Shown: positions 1-10,631 of the stretch, in pieces | How positions within the stretch are numbered: position 1 is the first letter of the stretch | How the letters are laid out: every line of letters starts with the position of its first letter | Source: Galdieria partita | Taxonomy: Eukaryota; Rhodophyta; Bangiophyceae; Galdieriales; Galdieriaceae | Length of the DNA stretch: 64,000 bases | Reading direction: 5' to 3' | Assembly: GCA_025991245.1 (NCBI GenBank) | Contig: BQMJ01000041.1 | Span: forward strand, 124,001-188,000 | The notes under the pieces: model-generated | The model's database searches: none | What the model was told of the DNA's origin: nothing | Seen by the model: only the letters and a program-made list of their open reading frames with translations | Made by a program: the position numbers and the translations under genes

Positions 1-1242
1 TTCTTCCATGATAGTTGCAACACCATCCAAATAATCTGAAAAAGAGCCTTCGTCCTTTGGATAGGAAGCAACCGAGTTTTTGGCTCTCGATTGTTCCTTT
101 CTGGGTCTTCCCCGCTTTCCAACTGGTTTCGTACTTTTCTTGGTTGCTTCTGTCTTTTCAATTCGTTTGCTTCCTTTCCGTGTTCGTACTGGTCTCTGTA
201 CTTCTGAAGCTCCAGAATTCGAATTATTCAGAGAAGGACATTCCTCACAGTTGTTCAGCTTTGTACTGTAAACTGGGTTTTTCTCATCATCCTCTATTTC
301 TGCTTTCAAAGGATGATTGTTTCTCCTCAATTGTTCCTCCTGATGAACATCAAAATTAGCTATCTCTACAGGGTTATTTTGAATACTTTCATCGACTTCC
401 ATATTCCATCGATTTGTAGTATTCCCTGAAGTGTTTCTACATTTGGGACAAAACCAATCACCTTCAGGAACCGATTCAAGTGGAGGAATGCAACAAAATG
501 TGTGATATGCATCATCGCATTTATCACACAACAATAACAAGTCCTAAACAGTGCATCGATATCTCTCTTTCGAACAAAAAAAGAGTTTTACCTCATAGTC
601 AGTGTTCTTACAAACCCTACAATAAGTTTCATATTTAGTCGGCGATCGACCTTGAGCAATAGCTCTAGAATAGGGAGACAAGCTTTCCAAATCCACACTT
701 CCGTGCGACTTCTTCTCCACAGTGATCTTATGCTTGGATAGTTTCGAGTCGCTTCTTTTTGGCCTTCTCGAGTAACGAGTTGCTTCCCATTTCTGCTCAC
801 TGGTAGCCTTTGAACCTCTTTTCTTTCGTTGTTTGACAGCTGCTTCTTCAATGTCTTCTTTGAATTCATATGGGTCCTCCTTTTCTGTCTGTTGGTCATT
901 CTCTTTTTCCTCCATTTCCTGCTCTCCTGGGCACTCGAGCTCTGTATGTGTTTCCTTTGATTTACCTTTATCATTTGCTGTTCGTTTTTTCTTCGTAGAA
1001 GGTGGACACAATAAACCCAGCGTAACTTTCTCGTGGCTGTTTTTCTGCTTTCCGATACACGTTATACATTTGTATTCTTCCATCAACGAATCGTACGTAT
1101 TTTGGGTTGTCGAGGTACACCATTCTCTTATGTCTTCTGCTTGTTGGTGCAGTTCTTCAAGTGCCCGTTTCCTTGCTTCGTCGAGTACTTGTAGTACTTG
1201 TTCCAAGTGACGAGACGAGTGTCGTTGTTCTGTGCTTTCCAT
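1..1242 (-). CDS. PHD-finger and AT-hook protein (3' end beyond window)
   Basis: Two exons are visible, 1242-592 and 543-1, joined across a 48-bp GT-AG intron (591-544); the frame is still open at the window edge, giving at least 398 residues. The N-terminus has a short coiled-coil-like stretch, then a long charged, lysine-rich region. A C4HC3 PHD zinc finger spans the intron: CRVC in exon 1, then CDKC, a HxxxC pair and WFCPKC in exon 2. Near the visible end is an AT-hook core (GRPRK) among other basic residues. PHD fingers usually read histone H3 tails and AT-hooks bind the DNA minor groove, so a chromatin role is inferred. No catalytic domain is visible, but the missing C-terminus could hold one. 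Confidence 0.8.
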
Positions 1243-1448
1243 CTAGTAAAAGCCTTTAATTATACTGGTGTTTATGTGATGTTTACTTTGTACAATAAAA
1301 TAATCACACTCCGTCGTGTACTCTCTCTTACGACTTATCCAAACCCATCATCCATCTTTGTCTCTCAGAGAAATTCAAAATGCAGCCGTTTCAAGGCGGG
1401 CAGAATAAACGCTTCATGGTGCCGATGATGATGGGGCTCTCATTCTAT

Positions 1449-2559
1449 TTATTCTTTACTCTTGGTGGGTACTGAACGCTTTCTATTTTCCACTTTCGGT
1501 ACAAGCAACCACCTTTGTAACAATGAAAACAACAACATTCCAACAATCATTGCTATAAAAGTTACTCGAATACCCCAATTCCCTGGATTACCTAAAAAAA
1601 GTAACAGCAACGTTTCACAAGTCATCCCTATCCACCCCCATCCTAAACCAAAGAGGATAGCACCCACAACAAGTTGCCAATCCACTCGCTTTTTGCTAGG
1701 AATATAGTGATGCCGGTAAAGTATGGGGCGATTATTTTCCACTCTTAATAAATAAAAACAGCTATACGATAACAGCAGTGCAGGGAAAAAGGAGAATAAA
1801 AGAGTTGGATCCCAAGCAGTGGTATTCCATAAACCAAACCACTTCAAAGGTAATAACATACCAGAAAAACCTATTCCCATTGAAAATAAATAGCCAGCAT
1901 AAGCTCCTACGAGAAGAGGAAGGAATAGGTTCAAACTCGGAACAGTTCTGGTCATCCCTTTCACTGAAACAAATATCACACCAATCAATCCAATAAAAAC
2001 AGGTTTGATGCACGTGAAAAATAACTTTAAAGGTTCCACTTGAAGTCTAAATATATCATCCAAAGAAACTACATCAACGATGCCTCCCATAAAACCACCT
2101 GTGAGGCAGTATACAACAAAGGCAATAGACGAAAAGATGACAAAGCTGACTATGGAACGAGTAGAGCGACGGGATAGACCACACAGTGCATGACCACTGA
2201 AACCACCACTAACAACCAGATGAGATCAATAGCGACCAAGGTGAAAATATATCTTACTCTCCGAGGCGAGTTCCGAAACCCAAAAGGAAACCAGCAAGAG
2301 CTAATTTCCAACTAGAAGCTTGAACAAAAGGTTCCATAAATATATATGGAAAGCTTTTCTTCAACATAAAGGCTCCCACTCCCATACCCAAGTGAAAAGC
2401 AAGTCTCCAAAACCAACTCTGGTCAAAAGACATCAGACCTCCCATGATGTCACTGATACAGGTAATACGGCCTAACAATATGGCATTCACAGCAACAGAC
2501 AAACCAATAGACAAGCCTCCTATGGTGGCATTAAATACCGTTGGAGTGTGTTCCAACAT
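1449..2559 (-). CDS. YeeE/YedE-family sulfur transport membrane protein
   Basis: Exons 2559-2258 and 2208-1449 with a 49-bp intron give 353 residues. The protein is strongly hydrophobic with many predicted membrane segments in two similar halves, as in bacterial YeeE/YedE (DUF395) thiosulfate permeases. The first half begins with the family-typical N-terminus (IGGLSIGLSVAVNAILLGRI). The central signature reads GFGTRLGDGGFSGHALCGLS. Family members usually have a Cys in GCTSGH; here that position is Phe within GGFSGH, while the Cys of ALCGLS is kept. The start is the ATG that aligns with bacterial N-termini; a polypyrimidine-AG just upstream leaves room for an extra 5' exon. Import of thiosulfate or a related sulfur compound is inferred from family only. 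Gene transfer from bacteria is possible but not tested. Confidence 0.8.
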
Positions 2560-2938
2560 GACTCCCCAACACAAATCTCTACTGCTCCCTATGACTCCTG
2601 GAAAAAAAAAGGTATTTCTATTTCTCTTTCTACTCTTTTTTCTCTCTTGTATGTATGTTTGGGTGTGGGTGTGTGTTACAAATAGAGACAGATTCTAATT
2701 TACAGTTGCCCACTAGGAGATATTCTTTCTTAGCATTTTCTCTCTCCCTTTTTTTCTCTTTCTCTCTCTCTCTATGTATTCTTTTTTCCCAAATAGAATG
2801 GCGGGCCATTTGACTTTTGAAAATGGGAAAAACGGTTGTCTCCCTCCTACTACCTTAGAGAGCATCTCATGCAAGACCGAAACAACGGTATCTTATTACC
2901 TGAAGACCTACGGATGATGACTGACTACTGTTCCAGGT
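2560..2938. other. Divergent intergenic region
   Basis: About 380 bp between the YeeE-like gene and the p25-alpha-like gene. It contains pyrimidine-rich CT runs and a GT-rich stretch near 2650-2775. No RNA gene or convincing ORF is seen. An upstream exon of the YeeE-like gene could start near 2868 on the minus strand, but that would require an intron of about 260 bp, much longer than the others here. Confidence 0.5.
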
Positions 2939-4090
2939 ATGGAAGAAAGCTTGAAAGTTTTCAGGGAACCATTACAAGAGAGAAATCAACATGACCATGC
3001 AACTTCAACTGATCCATCCTCGAAATCTGTGGAACCTGTGTCCCAATCTCAAGATATTCGTCATCAAGCGAGTCACAAGAGTGCTCTTTATCGAGTGTAC
3101 GAAATGTATTCTTTTCGTGGTGGTGGAATAGGCTTTCGAAAGCCAGGAATGAAGGTGGAAGGTTTTCGTGCGTTGATAGTCGACTCCAAAGTGTATGGAA
3201 AGGATAAAATTCGGGCTCGTCGTGAAGCGGAACTTGTAGCTTCTGCACTTTTATCCAAATCAAAAACTAGTATTGACTTTGATCAATTTCTAGTTGGACT
3301 AGAGATGATTGCAAAGCGAGTACCTTGGTCTCAAACCGAACATGATGATAGGAAATCCACTTGCCTAGAAAAGTTGTTGGGTGTTGTATCTCAATTAGCG
3401 CTTCAGTTCTCCCATGAAAATGACAGCAAGGAGAGTTGTATTGAAGAAAGGATACATAGAAACGAGTTGTTTCAAAATGTGATGACGATGACTCCGATAC
3501 AAACTTTATTAGAAAAGAATCAAAAAGCCTTTCAGGTATTATACAGACACTATTTACGCAGAGACGCTTTCTTAAGTGGAAGCGAACACAAAGTTTCTGG
3601 TCCATCTCAACTGTCTATCAATGACATGCGACGGTTTGCTCAAGACTTTGGATTGTTTCCGGATTACATTCAACTGGAAAGCTTAAGAGAAACATTGTTG
3701 GACGCTGTGAATGGTTATGAGAGCCGAAGAGAAACGACGGGAGTTTGTGTAGAATTGAAAAGTTTCGAAGAATGGACACGTTGGTTGATAATGGTTGCTT
3801 ATTATGCCTTTGGAGAAGAAACGTTCATGCAGCTCAATCACACCAAAGTGCTAGAGCCTCGAGTGGTTATGGAGCGACTATTTCGTTTATTTTGTCTACT
3901 CAACTCTTGCAAAGAAAAGAAATCCTGTCCACCTATGCCTGTTGACTATATACGTTTCAAAGACTCGGAGAATCGGACACCTCTAGGTCATACTCCTCGA
4001 AGAATTCGCAAATATTCGATAACAGGATCACCTCTTAGTGATAGGAAGAAAACTTTGTCACCTTTTGAATCCCATACCATAGTGAATTGA
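2939..4090 (+). CDS. p25-alpha/TPPP-like protein
   Basis: A single exon encodes 383 residues. Residues about 50-128 resemble the p25-alpha (TPPP) fold: a short helix (LYRVYEMYSF), a conserved VEGFRALIVDSKV-like segment and the closing IDFDQFLVGLEMIAKR. TPPP proteins are EF-hand-like and bind microtubules in animals and flagellates; the role in a non-flagellate alga is unknown. The C-terminal half holds a second helical segment (FEEWTRWLIMVAYYAF) and a basic, serine-rich tail. No signal peptide or membrane segment is evident. The family assignment is by motif memory and is moderate. Confidence 0.6.
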   Translation: MEESLKVFREPLQERNQHDHATSTDPSSKSVEPVSQSQDIRHQASHKSALYRVYEMYSFRGGGIGFRKPGMKVEGFRALIVDSKVYGKDKIRARREAELVASALLSKSKTSIDFDQFLVGLEMIAKRVPWSQTEHDDRKSTCLEKLLGVVSQLALQFSHENDSKESCIEERIHRNELFQNVMTMTPIQTLLEKNQKAFQVLYRHYLRRDAFLSGSEHKVSGPSQLSINDMRRFAQDFGLFPDYIQLESLRETLLDAVNGYESRRETTGVCVELKSFEEWTRWLIMVAYYAFGEETFMQLNHTKVLEPRVVMERLFRLFCLLNSCKEKKSCPPMPVDYIRFKDSENRTPLGHTPRRIRKYSITGSPLSDRKKTLSPFESHTIVN

Positions 4091-4180
4091 ATAGTTGTGT
4101 CTATAAAAACTATTTTTATTTTTGTTCAAAGTTTGTCCATCATTGGGGTTTGATTTGGATTGCTTGTTGTCGTCCACATC

Positions 4181-5032
4181 ATGGAAGAAGAGGATATTTA
4201 TGGAGACTATGAACAACCCGTACAAGATAATCAAGGCAAGTACTTTGCCATATTATATATATATATATATATATACCATGACAAGATACTCAAGGATAGT
4301 GTAGGAGAATCATCCAGCAATGGAGAAACAAAGCATGACGACTTTGCTCAGAATAGTGAAGCTAGTTCCAGTGACGATGATGATGTGAATATAGTTTTAG
4401 AGCCTTCTTCTGCGTATTATGGAGGTGATACTTCTGCAAGTGACTCGAAGGGGGGATTATTTGTTGGTGGAGCGGCGACTAGACATTGGCAACGTCCAGG
4501 TTACTCTTCATCGGCAGAAGGTGTTGTGGGTTCTGGTGCGAGTGCTTATAGTAGAGGAGGTATCGATTTATCTCTCGTACCTAAACCTCCAGCGGACTTT
4601 CCTGGAGCCCATATTGATTATAGTGTGTTTGAAAACGAAATAGACTCGTTGGAAGAGAAGCCGTGGCGTGAAAAAGGCGCTGAGCTAAGTGATTATTTCA
4701 ACTATGGCTTTACAGAAGATACTTGGAGAGAATATTGTAGAAGGCAACAGATGATGAGACTTTATTCTCAAAGTTTGATGCCTATTCGTACGTTAGATTC
4801 TAGTGGACCTTTTCCTCACGTAGACTCTTCAAGTGAACCAAGTCGTAAGGTACCTCGTGGACAAAACCGACGAATGGCTTCCGTCTATTCTTCATCGAGA
4901 AATAACTTTGCCAAATTCTCTTATGACGGAAACGAGGCATTCTCCTCTGATAATCTTCGTTACTCGAGACCTGAACAGACGGATGGAGACGATGTTATTT
5001 TGACCTTGACAAAACCTATCGACGAGTCTTAG
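4181..5032 (+). CDS. FIP1: FIP1-like polyadenylation factor subunit
   Basis: The Fip1 motif (LEEKPWREKGAELSDYFNYG, then TWREYC) is clear in the middle of the protein. Fip1 is a CPSF subunit that tethers poly(A) polymerase during mRNA 3'-end formation. An acidic serine/aspartate-rich N-terminus precedes the motif, as is usual. The best model joins exon 4181-4235 to 4305-5032 (260 residues) across a 69-bp intron starting GCAAGT and ending TGTAG, a GC-AG intron containing a (TA)n run. The frame also stays open through the intron, which would insert a YIYIYIY-like stretch, so retention cannot be excluded from sequence alone. The gene is convergent with RRP8, 74 bp apart. Confidence 0.85.
   Translation: MEEEDIYGDYEQPVQDNQGKYFAILYIYIYIYHDKILKDSVGESSSNGETKHDDFAQNSEASSSDDDDVNIVLEPSSAYYGGDTSASDSKGGLFVGGAATRHWQRPGYSSSAEGVVGSGASAYSRGGIDLSLVPKPPADFPGAHIDYSVFENEIDSLEEKPWREKGAELSDYFNYGFTEDTWREYCRRQQMMRLYSQSLMPIRTLDSSGPFPHVDSSSEPSRKVPRGQNRRMASVYSSSRNNFAKFSYDGNEAFSSDNLRYSRPEQTDGDDVILTLTKPIDES
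4254..4276. repeat. (TA)n microsatellite in the FIP1 intron
   Basis: A run of about 11 TA units lies inside the proposed GC-AG intron of the FIP1-like gene. It is likely length-polymorphic, and length change there would not alter the spliced protein. Confidence 0.85.
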
Positions 5033-5106
5033 CAATCCAAAACATTCACAAGATAAACACACTGACATATCGAGAGTTTGTTATTCTCCACACACACTAG
5101 ATAGGA

Positions 5107-5853
5107 CTATCTCTTTTTATACAAGCAAGGTTTTAGTTGTGGTAGTGTTATATTCTTCCTGGTGGTGTTGGTCGTTGTTGGTTGACCACTTTCGTTTGAC
5201 TTTTGAAACACTAGAAAAACAAAAAAGGAGTTGCTAGTATTTCTCAAGTGTTCTCGAAACCCTATTTGGGCTATTCGACGACAAAAGATATCGAGTATAC
5301 CTTGTAAGCGACTTGTAACTTCTGCAATAATCAAAACACCTGACTTTTTCAAGATTCGGTGAGCCTCTTGTATAATCTTGGCATAGTCTGTTCCCATCAA
5401 AGATAAACAGCATACGACAACATCTACACTCTTATTCCTTAGCGGTAGATGGGTGACGTTACAAGGAATAACTCTGGGATCTTGTGTTTTTACCAAGTCG
5501 AAGGAATAAAACTTCCTGTTGGGACCGTTCAGTTGTTCTTCCAGTTGAGCACTTTTTCCACAACCAAAGTCAGCTACAACACAATTCTTGTTTTCTTGAA
5601 AATATTGTTGCAACCAGTCAAGACAAAATTCCAAAGGCTTTTGTGGCCATTTTTCCAGTTGTCTTTGATAGCCGTTGTGGTAAACCTGAAACAATAAGGG
5701 GTCCTTTTGAAATAATTGTTGAGCTTGTTCAGAAGAGGATGTATACAGACGTTGATTGATCCAACGAAAACAACTGGAAGCCAAATCTTCTCTTGTAGCA
5801 ACACCTTTTCTAGTTTTCTTTTGGCAACGAGTAGCGTTGTTGGAGTGACGCAT
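5107..5853 (-). CDS. RRP8: RRP8-like rRNA methyltransferase
   Basis: A single exon of 248 residues from the ATG at 5853. It carries the RRP8 signature: the SAM-binding ADFGCG motif, FDL with DPRVIPCNVTHLPL, then VCCLSLMGTDY and the late NSFFVFLVFQK. RRP8/nucleomethylin is a nucleolar enzyme that makes m1A in 25S/28S rRNA and helps 40S/60S maturation. The frame is open upstream to 5979, but that part is hydrophobic and lacks homology; the basic MRHSNNATRCQKKTRK start looks like a nuclear or nucleolar signal. It lies on the same strand as the SOD gene, about 150 bp downstream of it. Confidence 0.9.
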   Translation of the reverse strand: MRHSNNATRCQKKTRKGVATREDLASSCFRWINQRLYTSSSEQAQQLFQKDPLLFQVYHNGYQRQLEKWPQKPLEFCLDWLQQYFQENKNCVVADFGCGKSAQLEEQLNGPNRKFYSFDLVKTQDPRVIPCNVTHLPLRNKSVDVVVCCLSLMGTDYAKIIQEAHRILKKSGVLIIAEVTSRLQGILDIFCRRIAQIGFREHLRNTSNSFFVFLVFQKSNESGQPTTTNTTRKNITLPQLKPCLYKKR

Positions 5854-6001
5854 CGTCACCCAATGAATGAAAGAAATCGTACAATGCGAATGGGAGCTCA
5901 ACTCTCTTCTTTTTATCAAGTTGGACACACAACACAAAACACACAACACAATCACATATACCACTGTCTCCCCGATCATCCTAAAGTTTACTCAAAGATA
6001 G

Positions 6002-6821
6002 TCAGGCGAGAGGGACATCAAACACGGGTGTCTTTTGTTGCTTTGCATGATTGTAGTTTTCAACCACTTTATCCCAATTCACAACATTCCACCAGGCTGC
6101 AATATATTCCGGCCTTCTGTTTTGATATTTGAGATAATACGCATGTTCCCAAACATCCAAACCTAAAATAGGAATACCCACGTGCTCAGATATACCTTCC
6201 ATAAGAGGATTGTCTTGATTGGGAGTAGAACAAATGAACAGCTTTCCAGAACGATCCATACAAAGCCAAGCCCAACCAGATCCAAAACGTCCAGCAGCAG
6301 CCGCATTGAATTTGTTCTTAAACTCATCCACGGAACCAAACTCTGCTTCCAAGGCTTGTTTCAAATCTCCGTGAGGGGCACTATTTGCTGATCCAGTTGG
6401 AGCCATAAGTGTCCAAAATAAAGAGTGATTATAGTGACCACCGCCATTATTCCTCACAACTGTTTTGATGGCATCAGGTGCCTTCACCGCATTTCTCTGA
6501 ACGTTTTCTATGGAAAGACCCTTTCACAAAAGTTAGGTGCCTAAGATACTTTGATCAATATATAACAAACCTTGAATTGACCCCCATGTTCACCTTGTAT
6601 AGCACCATTCAGATTGTTTACATAAGTCTACATAATTAAGCAAAATCAACTTGTTTCAAAGGGGATCTTACTTGATGATGACCCTTGTGGTGAACATTCA
6701 TAGTCATAGTGTCGATATGTGGTTCCAATGCACTGTAATCATAGGGCAAGGCAGGTAACGCAAACTTGGACTAGAATGGTTCCTTTAAAAGTAAATAAGA
6801 GAGACAATCACAACGTACCAT
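6002..6821 (-). CDS. Manganese superoxide dismutase
   Basis: Four exons: 6821-6819 (the ATG alone), 6770-6672, 6627-6571 and 6520-6002, with introns of 48, 44 and 50 bp; 225 residues. Metal ligands are visible: His in NVHHKGHH, His in [10 protein letters not shown], and Asp and His in [16 protein letters not shown] and the NQDNPLM motif favour manganese over iron. It converts superoxide to peroxide and oxygen. No cleavable targeting peptide is apparent after the start, so a cytosolic location is possible. The first exon contributes only the start codon; an in-frame stop lies just upstream of that ATG, supporting this start. Confidence 0.9.
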
Positions 6822-6981
6822 GTTGTCGAACGCCCAAAATCACAAAACGCTATGGACAGTCTTCCATTGGATTGCTTCGATCAACTCATCATTGGGTGGA
6901 AACTCACTTTCCTCTTATGGCAAACAAATACTTTACAAAACTATCATCAACAAGTATTGGAAGAGAGAACTTGGAGTAAAC

Positions 6982-7013
6982 CAATCCAATTCATACTCAA
7001 TTGAATTGGATTG
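6982..7013. repeat. Perfect 12-bp inverted repeat upstream of SOD
   Basis: CAATCCAATTCA at 6982-6993 is mirrored by TGAATTGGATTG at 7002-7013 with an 8-nt loop. It lies about 160 bp upstream of the SOD start codon in a 413-bp gene-free stretch (6822-7234). It could be a dimeric factor site or form a hairpin; the function is unknown. CCAAT-like elements occur on both arms. Confidence 0.6.
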
Positions 7014-7234
7014 TCGTTGTGTGAGATATTCAGTTGATGCTCTATCAAATGTTGGAGTATCATAACAAATCTATAAGAAAGCAGTATCATTTGCAACAAC
7101 CTTTATAGACAACAAAACTGGTACACGTTCAACATCTCTTGGCAACTAACATTGCAAAACATGGCATGCGTGAACCACTTGAGTGTAAAATAAAACATTC
7201 TTCGAGTCAGCTAAATACAACCAATTAGAACAGT

Positions 7235-8218
7235 TCAACTCCACATCAGACCAACGCTTCTCGTCTTGTGGCAATTCTCATTTGCTTTGGGAAATCGCAT
7301 AGGTCTCCTTAGAAACTGCTCACCTTTAGAAACTCAACAATATAAAGCTAGTGAAACAAAACTACACTTACATGTTGGTGGAAGCTGAGGAAGAGCACCA
7401 AGCTTGGGTTTATTCTTCAAGGGAGCACTAAGTTCCTCCAACCTCTTACGAAAAGCTTCCACTTCCGCTTCAATGTCCGCCTCCCAATCTTCCAAGTCTT
7501 TATCCAAAGCAGTGCAACTCGAGTAACTTGTAGTATCACCTAATATGCAAGTCAACAAATAATACATGAAAACAAGAATGATCGTTTCACCTTGTGAAAT
7601 ATGCAGAGTGCTCTTTGGACTTTTACTAAATTCAAATGTGCTTTCACTCTTCGATAATGAACTCCTACTGTGACCACTCCAACTGTCTTCCTCTTTGCTT
7701 TCATCAAAGGGCACCGTTTGGTCCAAACACTTTCCTTCTAAAGAAATTTTGTTCTTATTCGTTTCACCGTTCGTTTTACAACTCTGCTTTTTCCGAGATT
7801 TGTCTTTCTTCTTGGTCGACTTTGAACTCGATTTTTTGGAACTAGAAACCCCCGACTTGTTTTTCCTTTTATCACCCTCACCACCACTGTCTTCACCAAT
7901 AAATCTTAAAAGATCTTCTATACTTCGATGGTCTTCCGTTGGTTGAACTTGACGGTTATCTTCCTTTACTCGACGTATGTGGTCTTCATTAGCTTCCAAC
8001 TGATTGAGCATCTTTTTCGCTGCTAGCCTTTTCTCTAGTCTCCTTCGTAACTGACAAGTTCTACAATAAGAACAAGCATCGTCGTCACTGTCGTCAAAGT
8101 CCCAAAATTCTTCTTCTTCCTGTGAAGAGTCGTGTTCCTGTCCTTTGCATTCCCCCGTGGTGGAACTCGTGTCTTTCACTTCAACTGACTTTTCCACAAG
8201 GCCAATTCGGTTCACCAT
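7235..8218 (-). CDS. FAM193-like protein
   Basis: Exons 8218-7591, 7539-7372 and 7323-7235 with introns of 51 and 48 bp give 294 residues. The protein is low-complexity: an acidic N-terminus, a CxxCxxC cluster (CSYCRTCQLRRR), a helical SIEDLLRFIGE segment, a long lysine/serine region and a C-terminal DLEDWEADIEAEVEAFRKRL helix. This order (Cys cluster, basic helix, VEDLLxFI-like motif, C-terminal ExEVExFKRxL helix) recalls animal FAM193A/B proteins, whose function is po. Confidence 0.5.
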
Positions 8219-8353
8219 CTTTTTCTACTTGGGTAACTTCACAATGGTAACTATTTCAGTTGTATCCCGCCCAGTTGCTTTGGGTCAACACGAAAATGTG
8301 CCAAAATGGCAACTTGGCGACTCGAAGAAATGGGTGTTTCTAGTGAGGGTGCG

Positions 8354-8740
8354 TTAAATGTCACAGCAAAGAGGGAGATTCGATAGGAACAACATCCAAG
8401 TGGGCATAGTCCTCCACCTGGTCAAAACATGCAAATCAAGAGACTTGATATACATGATGAGAGCTTCAGTTTGGAGATGGATCATGTTTGAAAGTGTACA
8501 TAAGCCATTAGCTCTGCTGTAAGAATGAACAGGATCTGTTCCTCGTCTCTTTTCCCATTGAACAAAAGCAGGATGGAGACATTGAAAACTATCCACTCTA
8601 GAAGGAGAGGCTCTCAGAACACTACCCTTTATGTCTCTTGTGATGAAAAAGCCTTCTGTAACATATAGTATAAGCAAACACACACTTTGACTATGATCGG
8701 TCGTTGCAACTAGATCGGCAATTATCATAAACTGACTCAA
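8354..8740 (-). CDS. Unresolved possible coding region
   Basis: An open frame of up to 128 residues has no recognised domain. A neighbouring frame on the same strand ends in a coding-looking tail (QVEDYAHLDVVPIESPSLL) that stops at 8361 and follows a good acceptor (ttgaccag). This suggests a small spliced gene whose exons I could not join with confidence. It may equally be noncoding. Confidence 0.25.
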   Translation of the reverse strand: MSQFMIIADLVATTDHSQSVCLLILYVTEGFFITRDIKGSVLRASPSRVDSFQCLHPAFVQWEKRRGTDPVHSYSRANGLCTLSNMIHLQTEALIMYIKSLDLHVLTRWRTMPTWMLFLSNLPLCCDI

Positions 8741-10631
8741 TCATCTGTTCTCAAAGAAACTCATTCCTCTTATCAAAACAAACACAGACATTTTCCTATA
8801 ACAAACTTTCAATGATCAATCAGACAACGTATTCGATATGATCGCTGATATTATCACTTCTTTACGGTCTCAATAAACCTGAAAGAAGAAAATTTTAGTA
8901 TTGTAGTCTAAATTTTCATGCTTCCCTGGAAGCAAAGAAAAAAATCAACAAAAAAGAGTCAAGGAAAAAGAACCACAAAGAGCAGTTATGTAAAGAACCA
9001 GTAGCAAATTTGCAACAAATCAGACACAAAAGAAAAAGTCAAAGAAAACTGCTTCGTTCTCTAGATAAGCTACGCAGGAGCTGACGTCTAAATTCAAACT
9101 AGTATAACTCCTTATAAACACCTCTGGAGTTTGATATCAGTCTTCAGCATCAACAGAGTAGCAGCCACAATGACAAAATATCTGGAGAAGCACTTCTCGA
9201 AAGGTTCTTGAAAGCACCTCAATACCAATTGCAACCATGAAAAGAAAAACCACTTGCTTTCTGTAAATGTTTGAGGAACACAACAAGGAGGTTTAACTAC
9301 TTTCAGCAAGTCTCACACTATATAACAAAGAATAAAGCATCTGAAACCATAAAATTGTCTCAAGAATAATGAAAAGTAAGAGAACTAGCGTAAGAGAAAG
9401 GAAGTCAAGCAAGATAGTGTTTGAATATAAAATTTATCTAAAAATCGAGGATAAAAATTAAATCGTTTAATATATTCTAATTTGTTGAATTGTAGCGAAG
9501 TTTTTTATTGAAGAGTAGTTTTGGGCAGTCAACTATTTTATTTATTTTTTGCTATTTAATCAATTTAATCAATTTTTTAATAAAGATTTGCAGATGAATT
9601 TATTTTTAATTCTTTCTCGAAGCTTTTAGTTGACTTCTTGGTGATGTTCATAGTATCTTCTTGGTTTTATGTGCAACGTTTGATTCAATTTTTTCTGTTA
9701 AATTTGTGCTGCATGATTTTTGTTTCCGGAGTTTCAGAAGCTGACTTGGTCTAATTACGCGATTTGCTTCACTACCGTAAATCTTTAATTTTAAGATACT
9801 TACGAGATTTTCGAAACCAATCTGTGATATGTCTTACGTGAGTCTTCAACGTTTATTCCTTCTTGCTTTAACCTTTTCCCTTGCGGGAAGAAATCGATGG
9901 CTAGAAAAACTTCATTCTTGGTGTGAGAATCTAATTTTGACCCAATAAATGCTTCCCTCTATCAATTCTACTTTAAAATGATATAGAAGAAATATTCTTG
10001 AATTTCTAACGGATTATATCTTTAGTACTTTCTCTCAAAAAATTACATTCTCTTTAATTTCCATCGGCAGCACGTCTAAACCGCACCGTGCGTCATACTT
10101 TCTTCAGTAACTCAATCTTATGTTTTAACGCAGTTGAATTTCCTACTATAGTGGTTTTTAGCCTTTTGCTTGAGAGTTGTCATTTAGCACATTTTTTTCC
10201 GTTGTTTACATACTTTCTGTACTTCTGATTTTGTAAAATTGACAAAATATTTGGTTCAAAATATTTCATTAATATCTTCTTGCTCTTAGCAATGATAGTA
10301 GGGTAGCCTTTTGGATTCTTTCAACACAGTTTCAATGAGTCCTCTTCCATGTTGTTGAGCCATTGTTTCTTTCGCTCAAGAAAATCTCAAAGTTTGTTTC
10401 CGTTGAACAAAACGAGCCCATCGATAACAGTTTGATATTATTGAGCATTCCTCAGTTTTCTATGATCAAGCGGCATAGCTATTTCATTAGCTACCAACAT
10501 CAAGTATGACTGCATACAGTGTATTTGAAGCGTTATCTCAGAACTTTTGGTTTCACAATTTGGGAATTTACCCTTCTTGTCCAATGGTTGGCTCAAACAG
10601 AATCTTGACTTTGAAATCTCAACTCTCGTAG
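8741..10631. other. Gene-poor AT-rich block
   Basis: About 1.9 kb without a convincing gene, the longest such stretch in the window. The part from about 9420 to 10440 is unusually AT-rich, has many stops in all frames and little of the codon rhythm of its neighbours, with short imperfect repeats such as AATCAATTT near 9560. I find no terminal repeats, no transposase or reverse-transcriptase motifs and no tRNA fold. It could be decayed mobile DNA, a long regulatory region or a noncoding RNA locus. Confidence 0.5.
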
